From assembly GCF_001476905.1 (NCBI RefSeq), contig NZ_LDTE01000086.1, forward strand, positions 23,951-87,950: a DNA stretch of 64,000 nucleotides, written 5' to 3'. Shown here piece by piece: positions 33,748 to 42,737 of this stretch. The notes under the pieces were generated by a model. It saw only the letters and a list, made by a program, of their open reading frames with translations, was not told the DNA's origin and ran no database searches. Within the stretch, counting starts at the first letter, position 1; every line of letters begins with the position of its first letter. Origin of the DNA: Sphingomonas sanguinis (GTDB lineage Bacteria; Pseudomonadota; Alphaproteobacteria; Sphingomonadales; Sphingomonadaceae). The translations under genes were made by a program, and so were the position numbers.

Positions 33748-34650
33748 ATGAAGTCGATCGTTATCGGGATTCCGACGTTCAACCGTCAGGCGTTGCTCAC
33801 CCGGCTGCTCGACAGCCTGATCGAGGAAGTCCGCTCGGAACCGGCCGTCCTGCGGATCGTGGTCGCCGACAATGAATGCTCGGACCGGACGCGCGAGATC
33901 GTACTGGGGCGACAGGACATGCCGACCCATTATGTGCCGGTGCCCGAGCGCGGCCTGTCGCATGTGCGCAACGCCATCATCCGTGCGGCGGGCGAGCAGG
34001 TGCCCGACTGGGATTGGTTGGTCATGCTCGATGATGACGGCATGGTCACGCCCGGCTGGCTCAAGGCACTGATCGACTGCGGCGAGCGGTTCCAGGGCGA
34101 TCTGGTCGGCGGACCGGTGGACGGCATGGTCCCCGATGATGCGCCCGTTCTGGCGCGGGTCAGCCATTTTGCCGGGCGGGAAACCCATCCGACCGGCCCG
34201 ATCGATCGCCTCCAGACCACACAGAACCTCGCCATCTCGCGCCGGGTCGAGGGACTGCTCGGCTTTCCGCTGTTCGACTTTCGTTTCAACGGATCGGGCG
34301 GCGAGGATTATGACCTGTTTCGCCGGACCCAGCGGGCAGGCGGCACGCTGGTCTGGTGCGACGAGGCGCTGGTGCTGGAACCGACGCCCGCCGACCGGCT
34401 GACCAACCAGGCCTTGCTCAGTCGGGCCTACACCACCGGCACCTATATGGGGCAGCTGCGCCGCCTGCATGACGGCACCCGGCGCGAAGTCACCGGTGCC
34501 GCGCGCGGGCTGGTGTCGAGCGTCGCAAAGCTGGGGCTCGGCATGGTATCGCTGAACTCCAAGCGTACCGCGCGGGCGAGCCTGGACCTGGCACATGCCG
34601 TGGGGCGTGTCGCCGGGCTGATTGGCAGCCGTACCTCGCGCTACATGTAA
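33748..34650 (+). CDS. Family 2 glycosyltransferase
   Basis: 300 residues. GT2 features: IVIGIPTFNRQALLTRLLDSL, IVVADNECSD (Asp of the nucleotide site), GLSHVRNAIIRAA, WLVMLDDDGMVTPGWL (DxD) and a GGEDYDLFRR acid/base element. One sugar transfer in EPS repeat assembly; donor unknown. The C-terminal 60 residues are basic and may bind the membrane. The frame is open upstream to 33406 but family homology begins at this ATG. It converges on the flippase gene with 10 nt between stops. Confidence 0.87.
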   Translation: MKSIVIGIPTFNRQALLTRLLDSLIEEVRSEPAVLRIVVADNECSDRTREIVLGRQDMPTHYVPVPERGLSHVRNAIIRAAGEQVPDWDWLVMLDDDGMVTPGWLKALIDCGERFQGDLVGGPVDGMVPDDAPVLARVSHFAGRETHPTGPIDRLQTTQNLAISRRVEGLLGFPLFDFRFNGSGGEDYDLFRRTQRAGGTLVWCDEALVLEPTPADRLTNQALLSRAYTTGTYMGQLRRLHDGTRREVTGAARGLVSSVAKLGLGMVSLNSKRTARASLDLAHAVGRVAGLIGSRTSRYM

Positions 34651-34660
34651 AGGGCGGCGC

Positions 34661-36187
34661 TCAGGCCGTTCGCTTGCGCAACCGCGTCAAGCCGCCCCCG
34701 ATCAGCTGCCGCGCAAAGCCGACAACCTCGAACAACGCCGCGCGGACATCGCCGAACAACGCCAGGATCGCCCAGGTCGTGGCATATGCCAAGCCATAGC
34801 CGATCCCGAGCCCGACCAAGGTCGGCCCGGCCCAAAGACCGCGAAACACCAGCAACATCCCGGCCGCGGCCGCCAGCGCCATGGCAAAGGGCGCGATCAG
34901 CCAGAACAGGTCGGATCGCGACACCGGCCCTTTCCGCCCGACAAACCAGCACGCCGCAGGCGTGCGGATCAGCACCTCGCTCGTCGAATAGGCGATCGCG
35001 ACACCCAGCGGACCCCAGGGTAGCCCCGCCACGAAAGAGATGATGCACACCGTCGTATTGACCAACGCCCAGGTCGCCAGGTCCGACGAGCGCCGCTGGG
35101 TAATCATCAACCAGCCCAACGTGCTGCCGAAAATCTCCAGAAGCCCGGCCAAGGCCAGTGCACGGAAGATCGGCACGACCTCAGCCCAGCGCGATCCCAG
35201 CACCAGATCGACGAACCAATCGGCACAGACCATCGTGCCCAGAATCGCGGGCGTGGTGAACAGCGCCATCATCCGCACTACGCGCATATAGGCGTGGCGA
35301 TAGCGGCGCGGCTCGTCGACCAGGCCCGCCAGCGCGGGCTCCATCACCCGCTGGATCGGGTTGTTGACCTGGCGGAGCGGAAACAGCAGCAGCTTATAGG
35401 CGCGGTCGTACAGGCCCAGCGCGACGCTGCCCCAGACCTTGCCGATTAGGATATTGTCCAGGTTGCGCGACAGGAAGTTGAAGATATTGGCGCCCGTCAC
35501 CCCGGCACCGAAATGCAGCATGTCACGCCCGTCCGGGTCGCGCCGCGGCCGCGACGGCAACCAGCGCGTCGCGAGCATCATGCCCGCCCCCGTCGCGAGC
35601 GTCGTGGTCAGCGACAGCACGAACACCGCCCAGTAGCTGCGCAGGAACCAGGCCGCGACCAGCGAGGCGACGAAGCCGATCGTCCCCGCCGCGCCCTCGA
35701 CAATCGCCAGCTGGCTGAACCGCATCTGCCGGGTCAGAAGCGCGCTGTGCTGCGCATAGCAGCCCGACAGGAAGAACAGCGGCGCATAGGCCGCGAGCAG
35801 ATGGAACACGCGCGGATCGCCATAGAACCAGCCGACGACCGGGCTGATCGCCAGTGCCGCGATACAGGTCACCGCCGCGAATACGACGTTCAGCCAGTAG
35901 AGGGTGCTCGCCTGACGCTGCGTCAGCACGCGGCGCTGGACTGCCGCCTGGCTGAGCCCCAGGTCCTGAAAGATCATCATGAAGCCCAGCACCGGGCTGG
36001 TCATCGCGACGACACCGAAATCGGAGGGGAGCAGCAACCGTGACAGCACCACGACCGAGCCCATCTGGAGCACGACGCGAAGGCCCTGCAGCGCGGCGGT
36101 CACCGACACGCCCGAGGCCACCCGCGCGCGCAGCTGGGTATTCACCGGGTCGAAGATCGACCGTTCATCGTCCAGGGCGTCAATCAT
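34661..36187 (-). CDS. Wzx-type polysaccharide flippase (WzxC/ExoT-like)
   Basis: 508 residues with 12-14 hydrophobic helices. It fits the polysaccharide-transport MATE/MOP family (Polysacc_synt_3): an N-terminal SVTAALQGLRVVLQMGSVVVLSRLL, LPSDFGVVAMTSPVLGF, and a central FNFLSRNLDNILIGK segment typical of WzxC/ExoT. It should move the undecaprenyl-diphosphate-linked EPS repeat unit from the cytoplasmic to the periplasmic face, where the polymerase acts. It is the only flippase candidate in the locus. Minus-strand gene, 75 nt downstream of the start of the neighbouring GT2 block in the same orientation. Confidence 0.88.
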   Translation of the reverse strand: MIDALDDERSIFDPVNTQLRARVASGVSVTAALQGLRVVLQMGSVVVLSRLLLPSDFGVVAMTSPVLGFMMIFQDLGLSQAAVQRRVLTQRQASTLYWLNVVFAAVTCIAALAISPVVGWFYGDPRVFHLLAAYAPLFFLSGCYAQHSALLTRQMRFSQLAIVEGAAGTIGFVASLVAAWFLRSYWAVFVLSLTTTLATGAGMMLATRWLPSRPRRDPDGRDMLHFGAGVTGANIFNFLSRNLDNILIGKVWGSVALGLYDRAYKLLLFPLRQVNNPIQRVMEPALAGLVDEPRRYRHAYMRVVRMMALFTTPAILGTMVCADWFVDLVLGSRWAEVVPIFRALALAGLLEIFGSTLGWLMITQRRSSDLATWALVNTTVCIISFVAGLPWGPLGVAIAYSTSEVLIRTPAACWFVGRKGPVSRSDLFWLIAPFAMALAAAAGMLLVFRGLWAGPTLVGLGIGYGLAYATTWAILALFGDVRAALFEVVGFARQLIGGGLTRLRKRTA

Positions 36188-36262
36188 GGCGGTTCATCGC
36201 GGTCGGAACGTCTCTCGAAACAGGGCCAAGGGCCACCCGATGCGCGGGCGAGCCCGCGACGA

Positions 36263-37252
36263 TCATGCGCGCGGCCGTAGCAGACGTCCCCACCGGGTGC
36301 ACGACATGTAATGCCATGCCGCGCGCGGATGCTTCAAAGCGAGACGAAGCATCGGCCCATGATCGCGTTCGTGCCGATATCGCCCCATCCTATGGGCATG
36401 GGCATACATCACCTGCCATCGGCGATAGCGATGCAGGATCGCCATCTGCGCCGCATCCGCCGTGTCGCGATACCGCGCGATCAGCGTGTCGGCCAGATCG
36501 ATGCGAATCTCCGGCCGGAAATTCGTGCGCGTACCGCTCGACTGCTGGCCGCTACTCGCCCCGGTCTGGGTGGTATAGACATACATCGCTTCGTTCAGCA
36601 GCGCCGCCCGCGCGCCACGTAGCAGCAGTTCGGCGACCAGCATGAAGTCCTCCGCCAGCCGGATATCCTCCGAATAGCGGATGCCGTGCGTCTCCAGGAA
36701 AGAGCGGGCGAATAGCGGCTTGAGAAAGCCATAGTTGAACGGCGAATGCGGCCGCTCGCTCATGACGAAACGTTCGAGATCGAGCGGTTCCTGCGGCGAC
36801 GCCAGCGTCAGGGCATGGCCGGTGATGCAGTCCGCGGCCTCATCGTAGAACAGCAGGTCATCACATACTATGTCGAACGATCCCGCCTCCGCCGCCGCGA
36901 CCATATGGGCGAGCCGCTCCGGCAAGACGCGATCGTCGGCGTCGAGGATCGTCACCCACTCGCCCCGCGCTTCGTCCAAGGCGCGGTTGCGCGCCGCACT
37001 TGGCCCGGAATTGCGTTCCATCGCCAGGACGCGAATACGCGGATCGGTCTGCGCGTAACGGTGAAGCACCGCCAGCGTGTCGTCGGCCGAGCCGTCGTCG
37101 ACCGCCAGCAACTCCCAGTCCATCAGCGTCTGGTCGAACAGGCTGGGGATCGACACGGGCAGGTGCCGCGCGACATTATAGCATGCCATCACGACCGACA
37201 CCCTCGGCCGCGAAGTGCCGGGCCGATCGGTGCGCGACGCAGGGGGCGACAT
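36263..37252 (-). CDS. Family 2 glycosyltransferase
   Basis: 329 residues. Canonical GT2: VSVVMACYNVARHLPVSIPSLFDQT, AVDDGSADDT, GPSAARNRALDEARGEWVTILDADDRV (DxD), and an EDFMLVAELLLRG base element. Adds one sugar to the EPS lipid intermediate. The start is ATG at 37252; a GTG at 37261 is also in frame and cannot be excluded. The upstream gene (37266) ends only a few bases before, so it belongs to the wzc-led minus-strand operon. Confidence 0.86.
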   Translation of the reverse strand: MSPPASRTDRPGTSRPRVSVVMACYNVARHLPVSIPSLFDQTLMDWELLAVDDGSADDTLAVLHRYAQTDPRIRVLAMERNSGPSAARNRALDEARGEWVTILDADDRVLPERLAHMVAAAEAGSFDIVCDDLLFYDEAADCITGHALTLASPQEPLDLERFVMSERPHSPFNYGFLKPLFARSFLETHGIRYSEDIRLAEDFMLVAELLLRGARAALLNEAMYVYTTQTGASSGQQSSGTRTNFRPEIRIDLADTLIARYRDTADAAQMAILHRYRRWQVMYAHAHRMGRYRHERDHGPMLRLALKHPRAAWHYMSCTRWGRLLRPRA

Positions 37253-37265
37253 AGCGTTCACCGGA

Positions 37266-38021
37266 TCATCTCTCTGATGGCGCCCCGCCTAGCCCGCGAA
37301 GGGCGGTCGAGGACATGGACGGCGGCACGTGGTCGCCATGGCGGAGCAATCGGGCACGGAAGGCCGCAGCCGCCGGCGTCTCACGAAACGCCTGGGTCAT
37401 GGCCTCGAAGCGGGTCGGTGACAGCTCGGCCTGCCACACGCCTTCGTCCAGAATCGCTTGGCGCACGTCGGCGGTCAACCACGGCCAGGCGGCCAGTCCG
37501 AACCGGACACGCCATTCCCCCTCTTCGGGCAGAAACGGCGCGGTGCGATAGCTGGCGGCAAGCGAACGGTGGGCGCCTGGGCTGGCCACACCCCCATCCA
37601 CATAGTCGAGAAAGACTTGGCCGACGAGCGCGGCGGGCCATATCGGCCGTGCCCGAAGCGCCTGTTCGATATCCCGTCGAGCCGCCACGATCAGCGACTG
37701 GCGCAGCGCCCCGGTCGAACCGAACGCCGCCGTCGCCTTCATCAGCCCGCGCGACAAGGCCCCACGCGGCGGCAGCGGCTTGGTCTGCCCGAGCAGATCG
37801 GCCGCCGGAAAAACGGTCTGGCCGCTCGCCTGCGCCACGCGGTCGGCGACCAAGCGCTGCACACGCCATTCCGCGACACCGACCGACACTGCCCAGGCCA
37901 GCGCCGCGGCAAGTGCGGACAGGCACAGGATACGCGTCACCGCGTCGGCTGGCCCAGCCGACGCGGTGTGCGCCCGTAACACGGGACTTTGGTCGTTATT
38001 CGGCGCGATAGTATTCGGCAT
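37266..38021 (-). CDS. Single-span membrane protein of unknown function, EPS operon
   Basis: About 251 residues. One hydrophobic helix (about residues 30-50) after a short polar N-terminus, then an Ala/Arg-rich, helix-forming periplasmic part with repeated ALRARP/AASYRTAPFLPEEGEWRVR-type segments that suggest TPR-like hairpins. No family recognised. The 5' end overlaps the 3' end of the wzc gene (by 26 nt for the ATG at 38021; a GTG at 38045 and a GTG at 37982 are other options), so the two are translationally coupled and it probably assists chain-length control or polymerase function. Confidence 0.6.
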   Translation of the reverse strand: MPNTIAPNNDQSPVLRAHTASAGPADAVTRILCLSALAAALAWAVSVGVAEWRVQRLVADRVAQASGQTVFPAADLLGQTKPLPPRGALSRGLMKATAAFGSTGALRQSLIVAARRDIEQALRARPIWPAALVGQVFLDYVDGGVASPGAHRSLAASYRTAPFLPEEGEWRVRFGLAAWPWLTADVRQAILDEGVWQAELSPTRFEAMTQAFRETPAAAAFRARLLRHGDHVPPSMSSTALRGLGGAPSER

Positions 38022-40137
38022 ATTTCTTGGAATAATAGAGCGCACCGTATGCTTCGACCGAGCGGTCGACCATGGTCAGCAACGCTCCCGTGACAGGCGC
38101 CTTGTCGCGGGCCAACCAGTTCAGCCCGGTCGCGATAGCATTGCGCGGTGTGGCATTCCACTTGATGACCATCAACACGGCGTCGGACAGCATCGCCACC
38201 GTGCGGGCATCCGCGACACCGAGCAGCGGCGCGCAGTCGAGCACGATCCGGTCATAGGCCCCACGCACCTGGGTCAGCAGATCGGCCATCGCGTCGCCGC
38301 TGAACAGGTCCTCCGGACTGTAATTGGCCTGCGCGACCGGCAGGAGGTCGAGGCCCTCGACCTGATCCGCGACCACCGCCTCGGCCAGCGTGATGTCGCC
38401 GTGCAGCAGCTCGACCAGCCCGCGTTCGGGCGAAATGCCGGTCGCCTCGCGCAAGCCCGCGCGACGAAGGTCGGTGTCGATCAACAGGGTCTTCTCACCC
38501 GCCATCGCCATGATCCGCGCCAGCGAGAGTGCGCTGGTCGTTTTGCCTTCGTTGGGCAGGGTCGAAGTGATGGCGACCACCATCGGTCGCCCGCTGGACG
38601 CCGACGCCAACGAGCGGCGGGTAACGCGATAGGCTTCGGCGAACGAGCTCATCGGCTTGGCGATCACCTCGTCGGCCGGAGCCGCGTGACCACGCCCCAG
38701 ACGCGGCACGGTCGCCAGCACGTCAAGGCCCAGCCGCCGCACATCGGCGATCGAGCGCAGCCCGCGCGACGTCAACTCCTGAAGACACACCACACCCAGC
38801 CCGGCGAGCAGCGCGCCCACGAAAGTGGCGGCCAACAGCATGCGCTTGTTCGGCTTGCTGGGGCTGCTTGGCGGGGTCGCGTTCTCGATCACCTGCGCCT
38901 GCGACAGCGAGCTGCTGGCCGCCTGATCGCTGGTCTGCGCCTGTTGCGCCAGCCGGTCATAGGCTTGCTTGCTCGAATCCGCCTGACGCTCATAGGTCTC
39001 GGCCATGGCCGAGGCGCGCGTCGTCTGGGCCTGACGGCCGCGAAGGACGTTCAGATTGGCCTGCAGGCTGGCGGCACGGGCCGACGCGGCGCGGGCTTCG
39101 CTTTCCAGGCCGCCGATCACGCGGTTCGCCTCGTCCAGGATCTGCTGGTCGATGGTGCGGATCTGCTGCGCGATACGCTGCGTCTCGGGGTGCTTGGGGC
39201 CGTAGCGTGTCGACACCTCGCCCTGTTCGGACAGCAGCTGCGCACGCTGGCTGCGCAGGTTCTTGATGACCTCGGAGTCGAGCACGGCCGACACGGCGTC
39301 GATACCGCCGGTGCGGATCTGCGCCCGTGCCGCGGCGACCTTGGACGCCGCGGCGGCGGCATCCGACTGGGCCGTGGCGAGCTGCCCGGCGAGCGGGGCG
39401 ATCTGCTGGTCGATGACGCTCGTGCTGCCACCGCCGGTCTGTACCACACCGCTGGCCGCGCGATAGGACGCCAGCCTCTCGTCGGCCGCCGTCGCCTGGG
39501 CGCTCAGGCTGCTCAACCGCTTCTGGAGGAACTCGGCCTGGCGGCTGGCGGTGCCGTTACGGCGCGTCAGGCTGGCGTCGATATAGGTCTCCGCAAAGGC
39601 GTTGGCGATCCGCGCGGCCTTTTCCGGGTTGGTCGAGGTGAAGCCGACCTCGACGATATAGGTCGCCTTTTCCCGCGATGCCGACATGCGGCCGAGCACG
39701 GCCTGCGCCACGGCCTCGGTACGGTCGGCGATCTGCGCAGGCGTCGCCCGGGCCCCGAGCGGCGGCATCCCCTTGGTGAATTCGGGATCGTTGAGCAGAT
39801 GCTCGCGCGCCACCACGGCGGCGGCGATATCGTGCGAGCGCATGACGCTGACTTCGGTCTCGACCACTGACTGGTCGGGGATCGAGCTGGCCGCATCGGT
39901 GATCTGGCCCAGGGCCGCGCTCTTCGACGGATCGATCTTCACCCGCGCCGTCGCCTGGTAGCGCGGGGTCAGCATCATCGTATAGGCGGTGCCCAGCACC
40001 GCGATGGTGACGAAGGTCGCCGCCAGCGTGCGCCAGCGCAGTCGCAGGATTTCCAGCACCTGGCGGTACATGGACGAAAGAGTCTCGGGCTCTCCCCCGG
40101 TCGGGGAAGGCAGGCCGGTATGGGCCGTTACGTCCAT
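37996..40137 (-). CDS. Wzc-type EPS chain-length determinant/BY-kinase fusion
   Basis: 713 residues. N-terminal Wzz domain with TM1 (about 38-58) and a periplasmic coiled coil (about 190-420, Gln/Ala-rich), then TM2 (about 440-460) preceded by a Pro-rich GxxxG-like SPSKPNKR boundary. The C-terminal cytoplasmic tyrosine kinase has Walker A PNEGKTT (about 528-534), Walker A' LLIDTDLRRAG and Walker B IVLDCAPLLG, and a tail with six tyrosines (YG-x2-YYSKKYAEYY). It controls polymer length and links polymerisation to export through cyclic autophosphorylation. No Wzb-type phosphatase gene is seen in the window. In sphingans these functions are split between GelC and GelE; here they are fused. Confidence 0.92.
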   Translation of the reverse strand: MDVTAHTGLPSPTGGEPETLSSMYRQVLEILRLRWRTLAATFVTIAVLGTAYTMMLTPRYQATARVKIDPSKSAALGQITDAASSIPDQSVVETEVSVMRSHDIAAAVVAREHLLNDPEFTKGMPPLGARATPAQIADRTEAVAQAVLGRMSASREKATYIVEVGFTSTNPEKAARIANAFAETYIDASLTRRNGTASRQAEFLQKRLSSLSAQATAADERLASYRAASGVVQTGGGSTSVIDQQIAPLAGQLATAQSDAAAAASKVAAARAQIRTGGIDAVSAVLDSEVIKNLRSQRAQLLSEQGEVSTRYGPKHPETQRIAQQIRTIDQQILDEANRVIGGLESEARAASARAASLQANLNVLRGRQAQTTRASAMAETYERQADSSKQAYDRLAQQAQTSDQAASSSLSQAQVIENATPPSSPSKPNKRMLLAATFVGALLAGLGVVCLQELTSRGLRSIADVRRLGLDVLATVPRLGRGHAAPADEVIAKPMSSFAEAYRVTRRSLASASSGRPMVVAITSTLPNEGKTTSALSLARIMAMAGEKTLLIDTDLRRAGLREATGISPERGLVELLHGDITLAEAVVADQVEGLDLLPVAQANYSPEDLFSGDAMADLLTQVRGAYDRIVLDCAPLLGVADARTVAMLSDAVLMVIKWNATPRNAIATGLNWLARDKAPVTGALLTMVDRSVEAYGALYYSKKYAEYYRAE

Positions 40138-40162
40138 AAAATGTCCTCGAATGCTACGGGGC

Positions 40163-41485
40163 TCAGGGGTGGTAGGAGATGCCTATCAGCGCCTTGGCCT
40201 GGGACAGTTCCGGCCCCGCCAGGGGGCTGTTGGTGGTGCGTCGGCCGTAGAAGAGCTGGCCGTTGATCGACAGCTGATGGTTGACCAGATACTGTCCGCC
40301 CGCCGACGTACGGAACGACGTGGCACGTCCCGAAAAGTCGCGGTAATCGTCGAATTCCAGATCCGCGCCGATATTGACCAGCAAGTTGCGCAGCAGCTCG
40401 TGATCGATACGCAACGCCGCATTGGTCGCGAAGAAGCCGCTGGTGCCGATCAGGCTGGCATCGTCCACCTCGCGCCGCCCCGACAAGGTGACGGTGGTCA
40501 GCTGCGACGGGAAATACTCGATCTTCCCGTTGAACGACAGGCCCGCGACCGTGCGATACCGGGCGGCCTCATATTTGCGGTTGATGTAACCGACGCCGAT
40601 GCTGCCGCGCAGAAGCTCGCTGAGATCGGTCGACAGACCCGCCAGCGCCTGAACCTGGTTGGACGAACGGTTGGGAATGCCCGGGAAGAGCTCATTGCGG
40701 TAGCTGGTGTTGGTATAGACCAGTTCGCCGAAGACGCCCGTGTCCGGGGTCAGGCCATATTCGGCATGGCCGATCGCGCGCGCAATGCCGCGATTACGGC
40801 TGCTCTGGCTGAACGGCGTGCCGTCGCTGGCGGTCACCGTACGATAGGCGAAGTCGGTATAATCGCCCGACAGGACGGTCCGCAGCCGGGTGAAGCGGAA
40901 ATCCGCCACCGCGCGGGCAACCGACATCTGGATCGGCACAGAACTGCGCACATTCTGGATCGCCGAACCGGAGAACTGCGATTCGTAGATCTTGCTGGTG
41001 CGCGCGCCCAGCGTGACCGAATCGTCACCGCCGACGTCCAGGCGCCCCTGCGCCCCGGTCGTCCAGCCATTCTCGTCACGCGGCGACTGCTTGAGATAGC
41101 GCGTGATCGTGCCCGCACCATCGATCGCCAGGCTGTGCCGCGACCAGTTCGACAGGAGGTTCACGGACGGATTGACCGTGACCAGACCGTCCGCCGTCTT
41201 GTTGGTCTGCGCCTGATAGACGTTATTGTCGTATCCCGTCGTCACCGACAGCGCCGGATAGAGCGTAAAGCCCCCGGCGGGGATGCCGAGCGGCTGGAAC
41301 AGCGGACGCTGGCGATCGAGCACGCTTTCGTTCCGCCCGCGACGATAGTCGAACGGGATCGCCGACTGGAAAGCGGGCGTGCCGATCATGACCGGCGGCG
41401 GCGGCGCCACCTGAGCAGAGGCGGGCGAAAACGCTACGACGCCCAGACCGGCGACGCAGGGAAGAAATTTGGAGGTCCAAGGCAT
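40163..41485 (-). CDS. Outer-membrane beta-barrel protein of the EPS export operon
   Basis: 440 residues, signal peptide ending ASAQ (about residue 25). The mature sequence alternates polar and aromatic/hydrophobic residues in about 14-16 amphipathic strands, with YDNNVYQ, GYINRKYEAARY and a closing LIGISYHP, typical of the outer-membrane beta-barrel family found in sphingan and similar EPS clusters (GelF/SpsF-like position). Likely part of, or an aid to, the outer-membrane exit of the polymer. GGAGGG precedes the start. It sits between wzc and a small secreted protein gene in the same operon. Confidence 0.8.
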   Translation of the reverse strand: MPWTSKFLPCVAGLGVVAFSPASAQVAPPPPVMIGTPAFQSAIPFDYRRGRNESVLDRQRPLFQPLGIPAGGFTLYPALSVTTGYDNNVYQAQTNKTADGLVTVNPSVNLLSNWSRHSLAIDGAGTITRYLKQSPRDENGWTTGAQGRLDVGGDDSVTLGARTSKIYESQFSGSAIQNVRSSVPIQMSVARAVADFRFTRLRTVLSGDYTDFAYRTVTASDGTPFSQSSRNRGIARAIGHAEYGLTPDTGVFGELVYTNTSYRNELFPGIPNRSSNQVQALAGLSTDLSELLRGSIGVGYINRKYEAARYRTVAGLSFNGKIEYFPSQLTTVTLSGRREVDDASLIGTSGFFATNAALRIDHELLRNLLVNIGADLEFDDYRDFSGRATSFRTSAGGQYLVNHQLSINGQLFYGRRTTNSPLAGPELSQAKALIGISYHP

Positions 41486-41518
41486 GACAGCCCTCCGATA
41501 GGATGGGAGAGGTCTGCC

Positions 41519-41956
41519 TTACGGCCGACGCGAATAGTCCGACGTGCCGCCGCCGCCGCCCGAAGGACCGGCACCCAGCGACTGGGTGGACAGCGACTGG
41601 CGCTGGGCCAGCGCGCCGGTGCCCGCCTCGCCCTCGCCGCGCGCGACCTTCTGGGCATAGCCCTTCACGGAACCGGCGAACTTGGGCGACTGGCTGGCGA
41701 CCTGGTTCAGGGCGGCAAGGACGACCGCGTTCGGCTGACCCGACTGCGATACCTGAAAGGCGATTGCGGCTTCGATGTCCGCCTTCGACGCGTTGGCGGG
41801 CAGTGCGGCCAGCGCCTGCTGGATCGCATTGGCCAGCGCGGTGACGGCTGCCGGATCGGCCTGCACGACCGCGGTCGGCGGCGTCTGCTGCGCCTGCGCT
41901 TCGCCCGCAACCATGAACCCAAGCGCCGCCCAGGCGGCCAACCTCGTTGCCGTCAT
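41519..41956 (-). CDS. Small exported Ala-rich protein, EPS operon
   Basis: 145 residues with a signal peptide ending AQAQ (about residue 23). The mature part is two Ala/Gln-rich helices (about 30-75 and 85-120) followed by a low-complexity Gly-rich tail. No family recognised. GGGGGA precedes the ATG at 41956, in the shared leader CAGGGGGAATT also found before the export gene at 42596. Placed between the export protein and the beta-barrel, so a periplasmic accessory of EPS export is plausible (inference). Confidence 0.65.
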   Translation of the reverse strand: MTATRLAAWAALGFMVAGEAQAQQTPPTAVVQADPAAVTALANAIQQALAALPANASKADIEAAIAFQVSQSGQPNAVVLAALNQVASQSPKFAGSVKGYAQKVARGEGEAGTGALAQRQSLSTQSLGAGPSGGGGGTSDYSRRP

Positions 41957-42014
41957 AATTCCCCCTGTTTTGCCGTTAGGCCTGTAATTTCTAGAACTGC
42001 CGGTCCCCGACCGG

Positions 42015-42596
42015 TCAGAAATACCGTTCACCGATACGCAACGTGTCACCGGGCCTGATTTCCAGGCCATCGATATTGACTTCCTTCTCGGCGGACTCCC
42101 CGGCGCGCTTCAAATACACTTTCCGCTTGTTGGCGCGGTACGTGAACCCTTGCGCACGGGCGACCGCGTTCAACGCGGTCAGACCGTTGGAATAGGCATA
42201 TTCACCCGGCTTGGTGACCTCGCCCAGAATGTAGAAGGGGCGATAGGTCAGCACATCCAGGCTGACCCGCGGTTCGCGCAGATAGCCGTCGGCAAGCTTG
42301 GCCTGAATGTCCGAAGCCACCTCACGCGGCGAACGGCCATTGGCGGGCACATCGCCGATCAGCGGCAGCGACAGCGTGCCATTGTCGCTGACCGTGAACT
42401 CCCCCGACAAGGTGGGTTCGTTATAAACGATCACCCGCACCTTATCGGCCGTACCCAGCCTGTAGTCGCCCGAAGATTCGGCGGCGGGACCCGCATCGAC
42501 CTGTCGCGCTGGCGCCGACCCGCTGCCCGCCGCCGTCTGGGCCGTGGCAGGCATCGTGCAGCCGATGAGCAACAAGAAGAACCTGGCAAACCGCAT
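42015..42596 (-). CDS. Polysaccharide export protein (Wza/GelD-like OPX)
   Basis: 193 residues. Signal peptide with either an LIGC lipobox or signal peptidase I cleavage after ATAQ. The mature domain is Poly_export (YRLGTADKVRVIVYNEPTLSGEFTVSDNG) followed by one SLBB domain (FYILGEVTKPGEYAYSNGLT). OPX proteins form the periplasm-to-outer-membrane channel for capsule and EPS polymers and dock on the Wzc periplasmic domain. It is short for the family: one SLBB and no C-terminal outer-membrane helix is apparent, so it may need the beta-barrel protein encoded downstream. The start at 42596 follows CAGGGGGAATTTTC. First gene of the minus-strand export operon. Confidence 0.9.
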   Translation of the reverse strand: MRFARFFLLLIGCTMPATAQTAAGSGSAPARQVDAGPAAESSGDYRLGTADKVRVIVYNEPTLSGEFTVSDNGTLSLPLIGDVPANGRSPREVASDIQAKLADGYLREPRVSLDVLTYRPFYILGEVTKPGEYAYSNGLTALNAVARAQGFTYRANKRKVYLKRAGESAEKEVNIDGLEIRPGDTLRIGERYF

Positions 42597-42737
42597 GAAA
42601 ATTCCCCCTGACGCGGCAAGGGATACTGTAGCCCCGTGGCAGCAGCAACAACGCAGGCGCAGCATCGTCCCATTCGTGGACAGTCGGCGCCATGTCGGCG
42701 CAATCGGCCTGCCCGGACCGCCGCTATAAGGGACGCC

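Noticed and set aside
37780..42058. Two very long plus-strand open frames (about 690 residues each) opposite wzc and the beta-barrel gene
   Set aside because: Composition dominated by Arg, Gln, Gly and Asp without domains; the minus-strand genes have clear families.
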